Source: JBPEWY01 sp052032225 (lineage in GTDB: Bacteria > Bacteroidota > Bacteroidia > Flavobacteriales > Flavobacteriaceae). From it: a stretch of DNA of 64,000 nucleotides. The stretch covers positions 7,391-71,390 of the forward strand of contig JBPEWY010000005.1 in the NCBI GenBank assembly GCA_052032225.1, given 5' to 3'. Of the stretch, positions 26,899 through 35,657 are shown piece after piece (position 1 is the first letter of the stretch; every line of letters begins with the position of its first letter). Under the pieces are notes generated by a model. That model saw nothing but the letters and a program-made list of their open reading frames with translations. It searched no databases and was not told the origin of the DNA. The translations under genes and the position numbers were made by a program.

Positions 26899-28299
26899 AT
26901 GCTCAAAAAAATTTTAATAATATGTGTTTTGGTTACCTTTCAAGTAACCGCTCAGAATAATGCAGATGCTTTACAAATTCAAAAAATATACAATGCAGCC
27001 TTAACAGAAGGCAAGGCTTACCATTGGTTAGATTATTTATCTAATCAAATAGGGGGTAGGCTTTCGGGCTCTTTAAACGCACAAAAAGCAGTAGAGTACA
27101 CAAAGGCGCAATTAGATTCTTTAGGATTAGATAGGGTTTGGTTACAACCCGTTATGGTGCCAAAATGGGTTAGAGGAGCGCCGGAATATGCATACATAGA
27201 AACCGCTCCGGGAGTAACTACACCTGTGCCTATCTGTGCTTTAGGAGGTTCTGTTGCTACACCTCAAGGAGGGTTAAAAGCAGAAGTTGTTGAGGTTAAA
27301 GGAATAGAAGAGTTATCTCAACTTGGCGAAGAAAAAATTAAAGGCAAAATAGTTTTTTACAATAGGCCAATGCAGGCTAACCTTATAAACACTTTTAAAG
27401 CTTATGGAGGCTGTGTTGATCAACGTTATGCTGGCGCCATGGAGGCAGCTAAATACGGAGCGGTAGGAGTTATTGTAAGATCGTTAAGTTTGCGTTTAGA
27501 TGATTATCCGCATACAGGCTCAATGAGCTACGGAGACACTCCGGTACATAAACGCATTCCGGCTGCAGCTATTAGTACAAACGGTGCAGAACAATTAAGT
27601 GCTTTGTTGGCATTAAACCCGGAACTTAAATTTTATTTTAATCAAAATTGCAAACAGTTTGATGATGTGCTTTCATATAATGTTATCGGAGAGATTAAAG
27701 GAAGCGAATTTCCTGATGAAATAATTTTAGTTGGAGGGCATTTAGATTCTTGGGATTTAGGAGATGGTTCTCATGATGACGGAGCAGGTTGTGTACAAAG
27801 CATGGAAGTTTTACGATTATTCAAAAAAATTGGGTACAAACCTAAGCGTACTATTAGAGTAGTACTTTTTATGAATGAAGAAAATGGTTTGCGGGGAGGA
27901 AGAAAATATGCCGAAGAAGCTAAAAAAAACAACGAAGAACACATATTTGCGCTAGAAAGTGATGCAGGAGGATTTACACCAAGAGGATTTTCTTTTGATT
28001 GCTCTCAGGCAAACTTTGAGCAAGTTTTACAATGGAAACCACTTTTTGAACCGTATTTAATTCATTTATTTGAACGTGGAGGAAGCGGTGCAGATATTGG
28101 GCCGTTAAAAGACGGAAGAGTAGTTTTGGCGGGATTAAGGCCAGATTCACAACGTTATTTTGACCATCATCATGCAGCTAACGATACATTTGAGCATGTA
28201 AATAAAAGAGAACTAGAACTCGGGGCAGCTACAATGACTGCCTTAGTTTATTTGTTTGATAAGTATGGGATTATAAAACCTGCCAATATTAAAGGATAA
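26899..28299 (+). CDS. Secreted M28-family zinc aminopeptidase
   Basis: A 466-aa exported metallopeptidase with a signal peptide ending VTAQ. A PA-domain-like insert covers about residues 110-220. The M28 zinc set is visible: VGGHLDSWDLGDGSHDDGAG (His and bridging Asp), NEENG (catalytic and ligand Glu), ALESDAGGF (Asp) and HHHAANDTFEHV (last His). It probably releases N-terminal residues from peptides outside the cytoplasm. It follows the PPK2 gene by 11 bp. Confidence 0.9.
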   Translation: MLKKILIICVLVTFQVTAQNNADALQIQKIYNAALTEGKAYHWLDYLSNQIGGRLSGSLNAQKAVEYTKAQLDSLGLDRVWLQPVMVPKWVRGAPEYAYIETAPGVTTPVPICALGGSVATPQGGLKAEVVEVKGIEELSQLGEEKIKGKIVFYNRPMQANLINTFKAYGGCVDQRYAGAMEAAKYGAVGVIVRSLSLRLDDYPHTGSMSYGDTPVHKRIPAAAISTNGAEQLSALLALNPELKFYFNQNCKQFDDVLSYNVIGEIKGSEFPDEIILVGGHLDSWDLGDGSHDDGAGCVQSMEVLRLFKKIGYKPKRTIRVVLFMNEENGLRGGRKYAEEAKKNNEEHIFALESDAGGFTPRGFSFDCSQANFEQVLQWKPLFEPYLIHLFERGGSGADIGPLKDGRVVLAGLRPDSQRYFDHHHAANDTFEHVNKRELELGAATMTALVYLFDKYGIIKPANIKG

Positions 28300-28357
28300 T
28301 TAACTAACGGTTGCTGGTAAAAGTTCTATATTTGCCGTCAACAAAAAAATAAACACC

Positions 28358-29290
28358 ATGCAAAACGGTATTTACGCCAAATTTAACACCAGTAAAGGAG
28401 AGATTGTTGTAAAATTAACACACGATAAAACACCAGGAACAGTAGGCAATTTTGTAGCCTTAGCTGAAGGAAGTATTGATAATGATTTTAGATCTAAAGG
28501 AGAGCCTTATTATGATGGTTTAACCTTTCACAGAGTTATAAACGATTTTATGATTCAAGGTGGATGCCCACTCGGAAATGGAGTAGGCGGTCCCGGATAC
28601 CAGTTTGATGATGAATTTCATCCAGAATTACGTCATAATGGCCCGGGTGTATTATCTATGGCTAATGCCGGGCCTAACACCAATGGGAGTCAATTTTTTA
28701 TTACGCATGTAGAAACCCCGTGGTTAGATGATAAACATACTGTTTTTGGATTTGTAGAAACAGGTATAGAGGTTGTTAATGCTATTGAGCAAGGAGATAA
28801 AATTAATAACATTGAGATTATTAGAGTTGGTGAAGAAGCAGAAAACTGGGATGCTGTGAAAGCATTTAAAGATTTTCAAGACGGTAAAGAAGAACGCGAA
28901 GCCAAAGAGAAAAAACAAAGAGAAGAAGCGTTAGCTAAACTTACCGAAGGATTTGATAAAACAGAATCCGGTTTGTATTATAAAATTTTAGAAGAGGGTA
29001 AGGGAGCAAAAGCTCAAAAAGGTCAAACTGTTTCTGTACATTATGAGGGGCAGTTAGCAAACGGTATGCTGTTTGACTCTTCTTACCAACGTAAAGAGCC
29101 AATAAGCTTTACTTTGGGCGTAGGCCAAGTTATACCGGGTTGGGATGAAGGAATATCTTTATTAAGCGTTGGAGATAAAGCACGCTTAATCATTCCATCT
29201 AACTTGGCATATGGCTCCAGAGGAGCAGGTGGAGTTATACCTCCTCATGCAACATTAATTTTTGATGTAGAATTAGTAGATGCAAAATAA
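28358..29290 (+). CDS. Dual peptidyl-prolyl isomerase: cyclophilin fused to FKBP
   Basis: A 310-aa cytoplasmic protein (no signal peptide) with two PPIase families in one chain. Residues about 1-165 are a cyclophilin (FHRVINDFMIQGG, GSQFFITHVETPWLDDKHTVFG). A charged helical linker (about 175-200, KEEREAKEKKQREEAL) follows. Residues about 205-310 are an FKBP domain (VSVHYEGQLANGMLFDSS, FTLGVGQVIPGWDEG, IPSNLAYGSRG). Key FKBP residues (Tyr, Phe, Asp, Trp) are present. TATATTTG at 28327-28334 is a -7 match without a well-spaced -33. It has its own terminator. Confidence 0.93.
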   Translation: MQNGIYAKFNTSKGEIVVKLTHDKTPGTVGNFVALAEGSIDNDFRSKGEPYYDGLTFHRVINDFMIQGGCPLGNGVGGPGYQFDDEFHPELRHNGPGVLSMANAGPNTNGSQFFITHVETPWLDDKHTVFGFVETGIEVVNAIEQGDKINNIEIIRVGEEAENWDAVKAFKDFQDGKEEREAKEKKQREEALAKLTEGFDKTESGLYYKILEEGKGAKAQKGQTVSVHYEGQLANGMLFDSSYQRKEPISFTLGVGQVIPGWDEGISLLSVGDKARLIIPSNLAYGSRGAGGVIPPHATLIFDVELVDAK

Positions 29291-29298
29291 ACTATAAA

Positions 29299-29329
29299 AA
29301 AAAAGCGCCTTAAAAAAAGGCGCTTTTTT
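29299..29329. terminator. Bidirectional terminator after the cyclophilin-FKBP gene
   Basis: A 13-bp stem AAAAAAGCGCCTT / AAGGCGCTTTTTT with loop AAAAA. It lies between convergent genes and works in both directions. Confidence 0.92.
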
Positions 29330-29330
29330 A

Positions 29331-29894
29331 TTAGATTTTAGTAGCCCATTTTATATTACAACCAATACTTGGTTTTTGATCTTTAGATACCGGTTTGTTG
29401 TTTAAAATAGCATCTAAAGCCGCACGCATATCTTTCCCTGTAACCGGTATATCATTCCCGGGTCTTGAGTCGTCAAGCTGACCTCTATACACAAGCTTTA
29501 AATCACTATCAAAAATATAAAAATCAGGAGTGCAAGCAGCATCATATGCTTTAGCCACTTCTTGCGAATCATCATATAAATACGGAAACGGATATCCTTC
29601 TTGGGCAGCTGTTTTTTTCATGAGTTCCGGAGAATCTTCAGGGTAGTTAACAATATCATTACTAGATATAGCTACAAAACCAACACCTTTGTCTTTGTAA
29701 TCATTCGCTAAAGCAACAATCCCTTTATTAACATGCTTAACAAATGGGCAGTGATTACATATAAACATTACAACAGTTGCTTTATCTCCTTTAACATCAT
29801 CTAATGTTAATCGCCTGCCGGAAACTGTATCGGGTAATTTAAAATCGGGTGCTTTAGTACCTAAAGGTACCATATTACTGGGTGTTCTTGCCAT
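29331..29894 (-). CDS. Thioredoxin-fold/AhpC-like protein (CNHCPF type)
   Basis: A 187-aa protein of the redoxin group common in Bacteroidetes. The active site is FICNHCPFVKH, with CxxC separated by Asn-His. Both Cys are present. Later segments GVGFVAISSNDIVNYPEDSP, PYLYDDSQEVAKAYDAACTPDF (cis-Pro) and VYRGQLDDSRPGND are typical. No signal peptide. It is probably a cytoplasmic thiol peroxidase or disulfide reductase; the exact activity is not established. It is monocistronic, ending at the terminator shared with the PPIase. Confidence 0.87.
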   Translation of the reverse strand: MARTPSNMVPLGTKAPDFKLPDTVSGRRLTLDDVKGDKATVVMFICNHCPFVKHVNKGIVALANDYKDKGVGFVAISSNDIVNYPEDSPELMKKTAAQEGYPFPYLYDDSQEVAKAYDAACTPDFYIFDSDLKLVYRGQLDDSRPGNDIPVTGKDMRAALDAILNNKPVSKDQKPSIGCNIKWATKI

Positions 29895-29986
29895 AAGCTT
29901 TATATTGTTTTAATTACCAATTTCACTAACCTTGTATAAAGTTAAAAAAATTGTAACTTTAATAGAAACCTTACAAATATAGTGTT

Positions 29987-30292
29987 ATGAAAAAATCATA
30001 CGAAACACTGGTTGAAGCCATACAAGATTTAAAACAACAAGGTTTTACTGATGATTTAAATTTGTGTTATGAGGGGCTTGAGAATAAAAACAAAAAGTGT
30101 GTGCATAAAGCAGAAGAATTTAATGTTGTAGCATTTTACAGGTTTGAAGGAGCCACAAACCCTTCAGATAATGTTATTTTGTATGCAATAGAAACTTCTA
30201 ACGGAGATAAAGGTTTGTTAGTTGATGCTTATGGGGTATATTCGGGAAATATTTCACCAGAAGTTATAAAAAAACTAACTATTAACCGATAA
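29987..30292 (+). CDS. Small conserved protein, often misnamed PRPP synthetase
   Basis: A 101-aa cytoplasmic protein. The pattern YETLVEAIQDLKQQGFTDDLNL...EFNVVAFYRFEGATNPSDN...AIETSNGDKGLLVDAYG matches a Bacteroidetes family frequently labelled phosphoribosylpyrophosphate synthetase. The PRPP-binding and ribose-phosphate signatures of that enzyme are absent and it is a third of the length, so that name should not be used. It has a compact alpha/beta layout of unknown function and is followed 16 bp later by a CsaA-like gene. Confidence 0.75.
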   Translation: MKKSYETLVEAIQDLKQQGFTDDLNLCYEGLENKNKKCVHKAEEFNVVAFYRFEGATNPSDNVILYAIETSNGDKGLLVDAYGVYSGNISPEVIKKLTINR

Positions 30293-30308
30293 ATATTATA
30301 AGAGTAAT

Positions 30309-30641
30309 ATGGCACTTTCTTGGGATGAGTTCTCTAGAGTAGATATGCGAGTAGGAACTGTTTTAGAAGTTTTACCTTTTCCGGAAGCCAGAAAACCGGC
30401 TTATAAACTTAAAATAGATTTTGGTTCGGAGATTGGCATAAAAAAATCATCAGCACAAATAACAACAAAATACACTCCCGAAGATTTGGTTGGAAAACAA
30501 GTAATAGCAGTAGTTAATTTTCCGGTAAAACAAATAGCAACTTTTATGAGTGAATGTTTGGTTTTAGGAGCAGTAAATAAAGACGAGGTTACACTATTAC
30601 AACCCACTCATAAGGTAGAAAATGGTTTAAGAATAGCATAA
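30309..30641 (+). CDS. CsaA-like tRNA-binding domain protein
   Basis: A 110-aa single-domain OB-fold protein of the tRNA_bind (Trbp111/CsaA) family. It shows FSRVDMRVGTVLEV-PFPEARKPAYKL, KKSSAQITTKYTPEDLVGKQV and VNFPVKQIATFMSECLVLGA as expected. Such proteins bind tRNA non-specifically or act as export-related chaperones. Length and start are normal for CsaA. It is the second gene after the 101-aa protein, and the transcript ends at the hairpin overlapping its stop codon. Confidence 0.9.
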   Translation: MALSWDEFSRVDMRVGTVLEVLPFPEARKPAYKLKIDFGSEIGIKKSSAQITTKYTPEDLVGKQVIAVVNFPVKQIATFMSECLVLGAVNKDEVTLLQPTHKVENGLRIA

Positions 30642-30672
30642 AAAAAGGCTCGTATTTATACGAGCCTTTTTT
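30641..30672. terminator. Bidirectional terminator after csaA-like gene
   Basis: A 14-bp stem AAAAAAGGCTCGTA / TACGAGCCTTTTTT with loop TTTA. It separates the convergent csaA-like and M14 genes. Confidence 0.92.
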
Positions 30673-30688
30673 TACAATACTATATATT

Positions 30689-33217
30689 CTACATTATTTT
30701 AGAAAAGAAAATAGCATTCATTAATAATTTATTTGTACCATACCAAAAAGCTCTAAAATTGGTATTATCTGTAAAGGCTATTACCCTACCTTTGCCCATT
30801 CGGTTAATTTTAACGGGGACACTGTTTTTAAGCAGCTCTAAATTTTCTTCAGATATATACCCGCTTAATAAAGGTGAGTTAGTGTACTGAATAGGATTGT
30901 TAAAACTGTGTTTATCTGGTTTTAAATAAATGTTAGTGTTTCTAAAAAGAGCAATTTCATTGTTTTTATAACCAAAATTTATTGGGTGAGAACGGTCTAT
31001 TTTAGCTTCAAAAATAGCTCCTCCTGTTACTTGTGCTCCGTAAAATTTATTACGTTGGTCAAATCTCACATTTTTGGCTACTAACTCTTCTTCATTCTTT
31101 TTAAATTCAGCACTAATAAACTCATTATTTTTTAGCCAGTTAACAGCATTTCGGTAACCAATTAAAGTACCACCGTTTTTAACCCACTCTTTTAAATTTT
31201 CTGCAGCCGTTTTACTTATGCTGTTGCCTCCCCAAGAGTTAGGTATAATAAATGCGGTGTATTTGCTTAAATCTACACGGCTTAAGTAACTAACATCTAT
31301 TTTAGTTATGTGCATGTTGTAACGTTGGTCAAACAAATGCCAAATTTCACCGGCATCGTAAGGAGTAACACCGTCTCCTACTAATAAAGCAACTTTAGGT
31401 TTTTTTACCGGTTCAAAATCATTACTTCCTAAATCAATACCTTCGGTTAAACCGGTATTTACACCATTAATTTCTATATGATTTTCTACTGCTACTTTAA
31501 CTAAAAAATTGTAGAGCATATCAGAATTCATGTTCTGGTTTTGCACCGGTATCATAATGGTTCCGTAATCATACTTTTTTCCGTTTAACGTAAAAGGTGT
31601 TCTGGCAACTTTGGCACGTAATCCTTTACTTAATATTGTGTTTAATGCTTTTGGAGTGTAATACTCATGCCACTCAAATAAATAGGCATAATTAGATTTT
31701 GCAGAGACAACACCTTGTTTGTGTTTAAGGTTGGTTACTACATTACCTAGGTAATTGGTAGAGGTTGTTTCTGTGTAATCTACATTAAAAGCAAGCGGAA
31801 AAGTCCATGCAGAGATATCATAAAACAAACTATCTGTAAAAGTTGTTCTTTTTTCGAACATGGCTTTTACAAGCCTCGGATTTTTTTGATTAAATGGTAC
31901 CGCAAAACTACTTTCTTTAGCAAAACGTTTACCATTAATGGTAGCATCATCTTTTAAATAATGAAAGGTGATTTGATGTCGCTTTAAAATCTCGGCTAAA
32001 TGATAGGTTTTAGCTGCATCTTTTTCGTCACCAAAAACAAGTACTTTGTTTTTTTCTTTAGCTGCTTCTTCTCTGGCGTTTTTGTAGAAATCTCGTTGGT
32101 AATTTAAAATAGATACACGTAATTTTTTTGCAGCTTCTAGAGTAGATAATGCAGCTGTGAATTGATTTCTGATGGTGAAAGGAAAGGTAAGAACTCCGTT
32201 TTCACTTTGTTGTATATGTCCGCGAGAGCTTCCTTGTTCAAACAAAATACCAATACTTCCATTAACGTCCGGAAATGTAGAGCCCTTACCGTAGTAATAG
32301 TCATCAAAGTTTTCTTCAGAATAATATAAAGAACCAATTTTATCTAACGCTTTAGCGTGGTATTTAGCAATTTCTTTAGTTAACTCTTGGTTCATTTTAG
32401 GAGTTAACGGATGAACTCTTGATGGAACTCCTGGCTGAAAAAAGAAGGTAGAGTTTGTACCCATCTCATGGTGGTCTGTTAAAATATTAGGCAACCATTT
32501 ATGAAAAGTTGCAATACGCGCTCTACTTTCCGGCAATTGTACCGGAAGCCAATCTCTATTCATATCAAACCAATAATGATTGGTTCTGCCACCAGGCCAA
32601 ACTTCATGGTATTCTCTGTCATTGTTATCAGGATTTAGCATACTACTTTTATTGGTATTAGCCCAATATGAAAAGCGTTGTAACCCATCTGGATTAAAAG
32701 AAGGATCAAATAGTATTACAACATTTTTAAGCAGCTCGTCTATTTCCGGACCTTCTGCTGCAGCCAAATAGTATGCAACGGCCAAAGCAGCATTACTTCC
32801 GCTGGGCTCATTCCCATGAATAGAGAAACCTTGGTACACTACAATTGGCATATTGTTGGTGTCTAAAGAGCTACTATTTGCCTCTGTAAGCTGTATGTGT
32901 TGCTCTCTAATAAATGAGATGTTTTTATGGTTTTCCGGTGATGTGATTGTTAATAACAATAGTGGCCTGTCTTCAAAAGTATGACCTCTGTTTTCTATGG
33001 TAATTCTATCGGAAACCTCTGCTAGTTTTTGCATGTACAGTGCAAGTTTATCGTGTGTTACATGCCATTGGCCCACCTCATGACCAATAATTTCTTTAGG
33101 AGTTGGTATGTTAGGATTGTAGGTTACGTTGTCTGGAAGGTAATAATTTAAAGTTACTGTTTGTTGTGCTTGTAAGAATGAGGATGCTAAAAATAAAAGA
33201 ACTACAATTTTTCTCAT
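30689..33217 (-). CDS. Secreted M14-family zinc carboxypeptidase (second copy)
   Basis: An 842-aa exported protein with a signal peptide ending LQAQ, collinear throughout with the 837-aa M14 protein at 7482-9995. Zinc ligands His and Glu are in SIHGNEPSGSNAALA, the FDMNRDWLP block is kept, the third His is in LTDHHEMGTNSTFFFQP, and FEQGSSRG follows. The C-terminal glutamine-amidotransferase-like region is present (FIIPNSWGGN, KNGGTLIGY). Unlike the first copy it is not in an operon with hydrolases. Substrates are probably peptides; the two copies may differ in specificity. Confidence 0.88.
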   Translation of the reverse strand: MRKIVVLLFLASSFLQAQQTVTLNYYLPDNVTYNPNIPTPKEIIGHEVGQWHVTHDKLALYMQKLAEVSDRITIENRGHTFEDRPLLLLTITSPENHKNISFIREQHIQLTEANSSSLDTNNMPIVVYQGFSIHGNEPSGSNAALAVAYYLAAAEGPEIDELLKNVVILFDPSFNPDGLQRFSYWANTNKSSMLNPDNNDREYHEVWPGGRTNHYWFDMNRDWLPVQLPESRARIATFHKWLPNILTDHHEMGTNSTFFFQPGVPSRVHPLTPKMNQELTKEIAKYHAKALDKIGSLYYSEENFDDYYYGKGSTFPDVNGSIGILFEQGSSRGHIQQSENGVLTFPFTIRNQFTAALSTLEAAKKLRVSILNYQRDFYKNAREEAAKEKNKVLVFGDEKDAAKTYHLAEILKRHQITFHYLKDDATINGKRFAKESSFAVPFNQKNPRLVKAMFEKRTTFTDSLFYDISAWTFPLAFNVDYTETTSTNYLGNVVTNLKHKQGVVSAKSNYAYLFEWHEYYTPKALNTILSKGLRAKVARTPFTLNGKKYDYGTIMIPVQNQNMNSDMLYNFLVKVAVENHIEINGVNTGLTEGIDLGSNDFEPVKKPKVALLVGDGVTPYDAGEIWHLFDQRYNMHITKIDVSYLSRVDLSKYTAFIIPNSWGGNSISKTAAENLKEWVKNGGTLIGYRNAVNWLKNNEFISAEFKKNEEELVAKNVRFDQRNKFYGAQVTGGAIFEAKIDRSHPINFGYKNNEIALFRNTNIYLKPDKHSFNNPIQYTNSPLLSGYISEENLELLKNSVPVKINRMGKGRVIAFTDNTNFRAFWYGTNKLLMNAIFFSKIM

Positions 33218-33260
33218 AATTAGTCTGGGTTGGAGTTTTAGTTTGGTTAAAGATAAAAAA

Positions 33261-33286
33261 AAACGGCTTCTGAAAAGAAGCCGTTT
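33261..33286 (-). terminator. Terminator of the PUR-domain gene
   Basis: A stem AAACGGCTTCT / AGAAGCCGTTT with a GAAA loop on the plus strand. On the minus strand it is followed by a run of T, 19 nt after the DUF3276 stop. Confidence 0.85.
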
Positions 33287-33304
33287 AAAACAATAGGGTA
33301 TATT

Positions 33305-33676
33305 TTAGATATCTTCAAAGCTTACATCGGTAAAAGAGTCTGTAGAGGGAGTTTCACCACTATTATCTACATCATCTTTTTTGAAGTCTTTTTGATGACG
33401 CTCAGAAATTACCTCTTCGCCTTTTTCATCAATAATGTATTGCATTACTTCGCCTAAAATTTCTTTAAAGGCGTTAAAATCTTCTTTGTACAAATAAATT
33501 TTGTGCTTTTTGTAATGAAATGAGCCATCTTCGTGAGTAAACTTTTTGCTCTCTGTGATGGTTAAATAGTAATCACCGGCTCTTGTTTCGCGAACATCAA
33601 AAAAGTACGTTCTTCTTCCGGCTCTTAATACTTTTGAGAAAATTTCGTCTTTCTCGAGTAAATCTTTTTCGCTCAT
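33305..33676 (-). CDS. PUR-alpha-like nucleic-acid-binding protein (DUF3276)
   Basis: A 123-aa single-stranded nucleic-acid-binding protein of the bacterial PUR family, with one PUR repeat. FSKVLRAGRRTYFFDVRETRAGDYYLTITESKK is the first half (in parts) and HKIYLYKEDFNAFKEILGEVM the second. The acidic C-terminal tail (KKDDVDNSGETPSTDSF) is typical. Restricted mainly to Bacteroidetes and spirochaetes; its role in transcription or RNA handling is inferred. It is transcribed alone, downstream of the ABC exporter by 79 bp. Confidence 0.9.
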   Translation of the reverse strand: MSEKDLLEKDEIFSKVLRAGRRTYFFDVRETRAGDYYLTITESKKFTHEDGSFHYKKHKIYLYKEDFNAFKEILGEVMQYIIDEKGEEVISERHQKDFKKDDVDNSGETPSTDSFTDVSFEDI

Positions 33677-33755
33677 AATCCCTCTAATCGTTTAGTTTGA
33701 TTGTTACGTTATGTAGTCCAAAAATGTAAAAAAAAACATAATCAAACAACTTTTT

Positions 33756-35513
33756 TTAAAATTCTTTCTCAGATAGCTGATTCTCATAGAGTTCTTTGTA
33801 GTAACCAGGTAAATTTATAAGCTCGTTATGGCTGCCTTGTTGTATAATTTTACCATCTTCTAATACTAAAATTACATCTGCATTCTTAACAGACGAAACT
33901 CTATGGCTTACAATTACGGTAGTTTTATTTTTAGAAATTGCTTGTAAATTATTTAAAATTTGTTCTTCAGTTTCAGTATCTACAGCCGATAGGCTATCGT
34001 CAAATAAATAAATAGTTGCATCTTTAAGTAATGCTCTTGCAATAGAAACCCGTTGTTTTTGACCGCCACTAAGTGTTATGCCTCTTTCACCTAAAACGGT
34101 ATCATATTTTTTGGTAAACTGAATAATGTTGTCATGAACAACGGCTTTTTTAGCAGCTTCTTCTATTTCTTCTTGGGTTGCATTAGGTTTTCCAAACTTA
34201 ATGTTATTGGCAATTGTATCAGAGAACAAAAAAGCATCTTGTGGCACTACACCAATTGCTTCGCGTAAGTTTTTAATATTAATTTCTTGAATAGGTTTAC
34301 CATCAATTAATACGCTTCCTTTAGTAGGCTCGTAAACTCTGCTGATTAAATCTAAGATTGTAGATTTACCGGAACCGGTTTTACCAATTATAGCTAAAGT
34401 TTGTCCGCTTTTAATAGCAAAAGAAACATCTTTTAGCGCAGTTATATTAGTGTCTTGGTAAGTAAACCAAACATTTTTAAACTCAATATCTCCTTTAATT
34501 GGGGTTGCATGAGAGACATTGTTTGTAATTTCTGGTTGGATGCTTAAAAATTCGTTGATTCTTTTTTGTGACGCTTCTGCTCTTTGTACAATAGATGTTA
34601 CCCAGCCAATTACAGCAACCGGCCAAGTTAGCATGTTTACATAAATTATAAACTCTAAAATTACACCAACTGTTGCTATCTCACCATTAATATATTGCCT
34701 TCCGCCAATGTAAATTACAAACAAGTTACTTAACCCAATAAGCAAAACCATTAAAGGCATAAACCAGGCATTAACCCTTGCTAAATCTAAACTTTTGTCT
34801 TTACCCAAATTTGCTAATCGGGCAGCTTCTGCATTCATATTGGGTTCTAAGCCATAGGCTTTAATTACAGAAATTCCGGAGAAAGTTTCTTGAGAAAATG
34901 TAGATATAGTAGATAAAAACTCTTGTACAACGGTACTCTTTTTATGAATTATTCGGCTAATCCTGTAAATTAAAAAAGATAAAACAGGTAGTGGTATTAA
35001 TGTGTAAAGTGCTAGTGTAGGTGCAGTTATAAACATTATAGGAATAACACAGGCAAAAAGCGTTAAAGTTTGTATGCTATACATAATTGCCGGTCCGGCA
35101 TACATTCTTACCTGACCTACATCTTCGCTGATTCTGTTCATTAAATCGCCGGTACGACGTTGTTTGTAAAAATTCAGGCTCAGCTTTTGATAATGCTGGT
35201 AAATTTCGTTTTTTAAATCAAACTCTATATATCTAGATACATTAATAATAGTTTGACGCATTAAAAAGGTAAAAAATCCGGCAAGTAGGGCACTACCAAT
35301 AATGATTACAATATACTCTATTAATTGTCCTTTTATAGTGGCAATGTTCGCAGTTTCTGAAGTGAGATACTTTTCTACTGCATCTAAAGATTTCCTTACG
35401 TAAGGAGGTAAAACCAACGAAAAAACCCTGGCAATAATGGTAATTAAAATACCTATAAGAAGTTTGTATTTGTACTTTTTAAAGTACTTATTAATGGCTT
35501 TTAGCTCTTTCAT
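33756..35513 (-). CDS. MsbA/LmrA-like ABC exporter, fused permease and ATPase
   Basis: A 585-aa half-transporter that dimerises. Six transmembrane helices span residues about 15-320 with the intracellular coupling region (RRTGDLMNRISEDVGQVR). The nucleotide-binding domain (about 335-585) has Walker A IIGKTGSGKST, Q-loop GVVPQDAFLF, signature LSGGQKQRVSIARAL, Walker B YLFDDSLSAVD and H-loop IVSHR. All catalytic residues are present. It is a lipid or multidrug flippase by homology; which one cannot be said. It is divergently transcribed from the leucine-type dehydrogenase. Confidence 0.92.
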   Translation of the reverse strand: MKELKAINKYFKKYKYKLLIGILITIIARVFSLVLPPYVRKSLDAVEKYLTSETANIATIKGQLIEYIVIIIGSALLAGFFTFLMRQTIINVSRYIEFDLKNEIYQHYQKLSLNFYKQRRTGDLMNRISEDVGQVRMYAGPAIMYSIQTLTLFACVIPIMFITAPTLALYTLIPLPVLSFLIYRISRIIHKKSTVVQEFLSTISTFSQETFSGISVIKAYGLEPNMNAEAARLANLGKDKSLDLARVNAWFMPLMVLLIGLSNLFVIYIGGRQYINGEIATVGVILEFIIYVNMLTWPVAVIGWVTSIVQRAEASQKRINEFLSIQPEITNNVSHATPIKGDIEFKNVWFTYQDTNITALKDVSFAIKSGQTLAIIGKTGSGKSTILDLISRVYEPTKGSVLIDGKPIQEINIKNLREAIGVVPQDAFLFSDTIANNIKFGKPNATQEEIEEAAKKAVVHDNIIQFTKKYDTVLGERGITLSGGQKQRVSIARALLKDATIYLFDDSLSAVDTETEEQILNNLQAISKNKTTVIVSHRVSSVKNADVILVLEDGKIIQQGSHNELINLPGYYKELYENQLSEKEF

Positions 35514-35567
35514 GCGTGTTTTTTAGGTAATTATGTTTTAAAAAATCACAATTTAACGTTTGTTTAA

Positions 35568-35598
35568 TTGCTGCAAATTGAATAATCTTTTACTTTTG
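35568..35598 (+). promoter_or_regulatory. Promoter of the amino-acid dehydrogenase
   Basis: TTG (35568-35570) and TACTTTTG (35591-35598) with 20-nt spacing match the Bacteroidetes consensus. It lies 59 nt before the ATG. Confidence 0.8.
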
Positions 35599-35657
35599 CG
35601 CCGTATTTTTAACAATACTTTAAAAAATACAAATACTATTAATTTAATTTAACGTAT

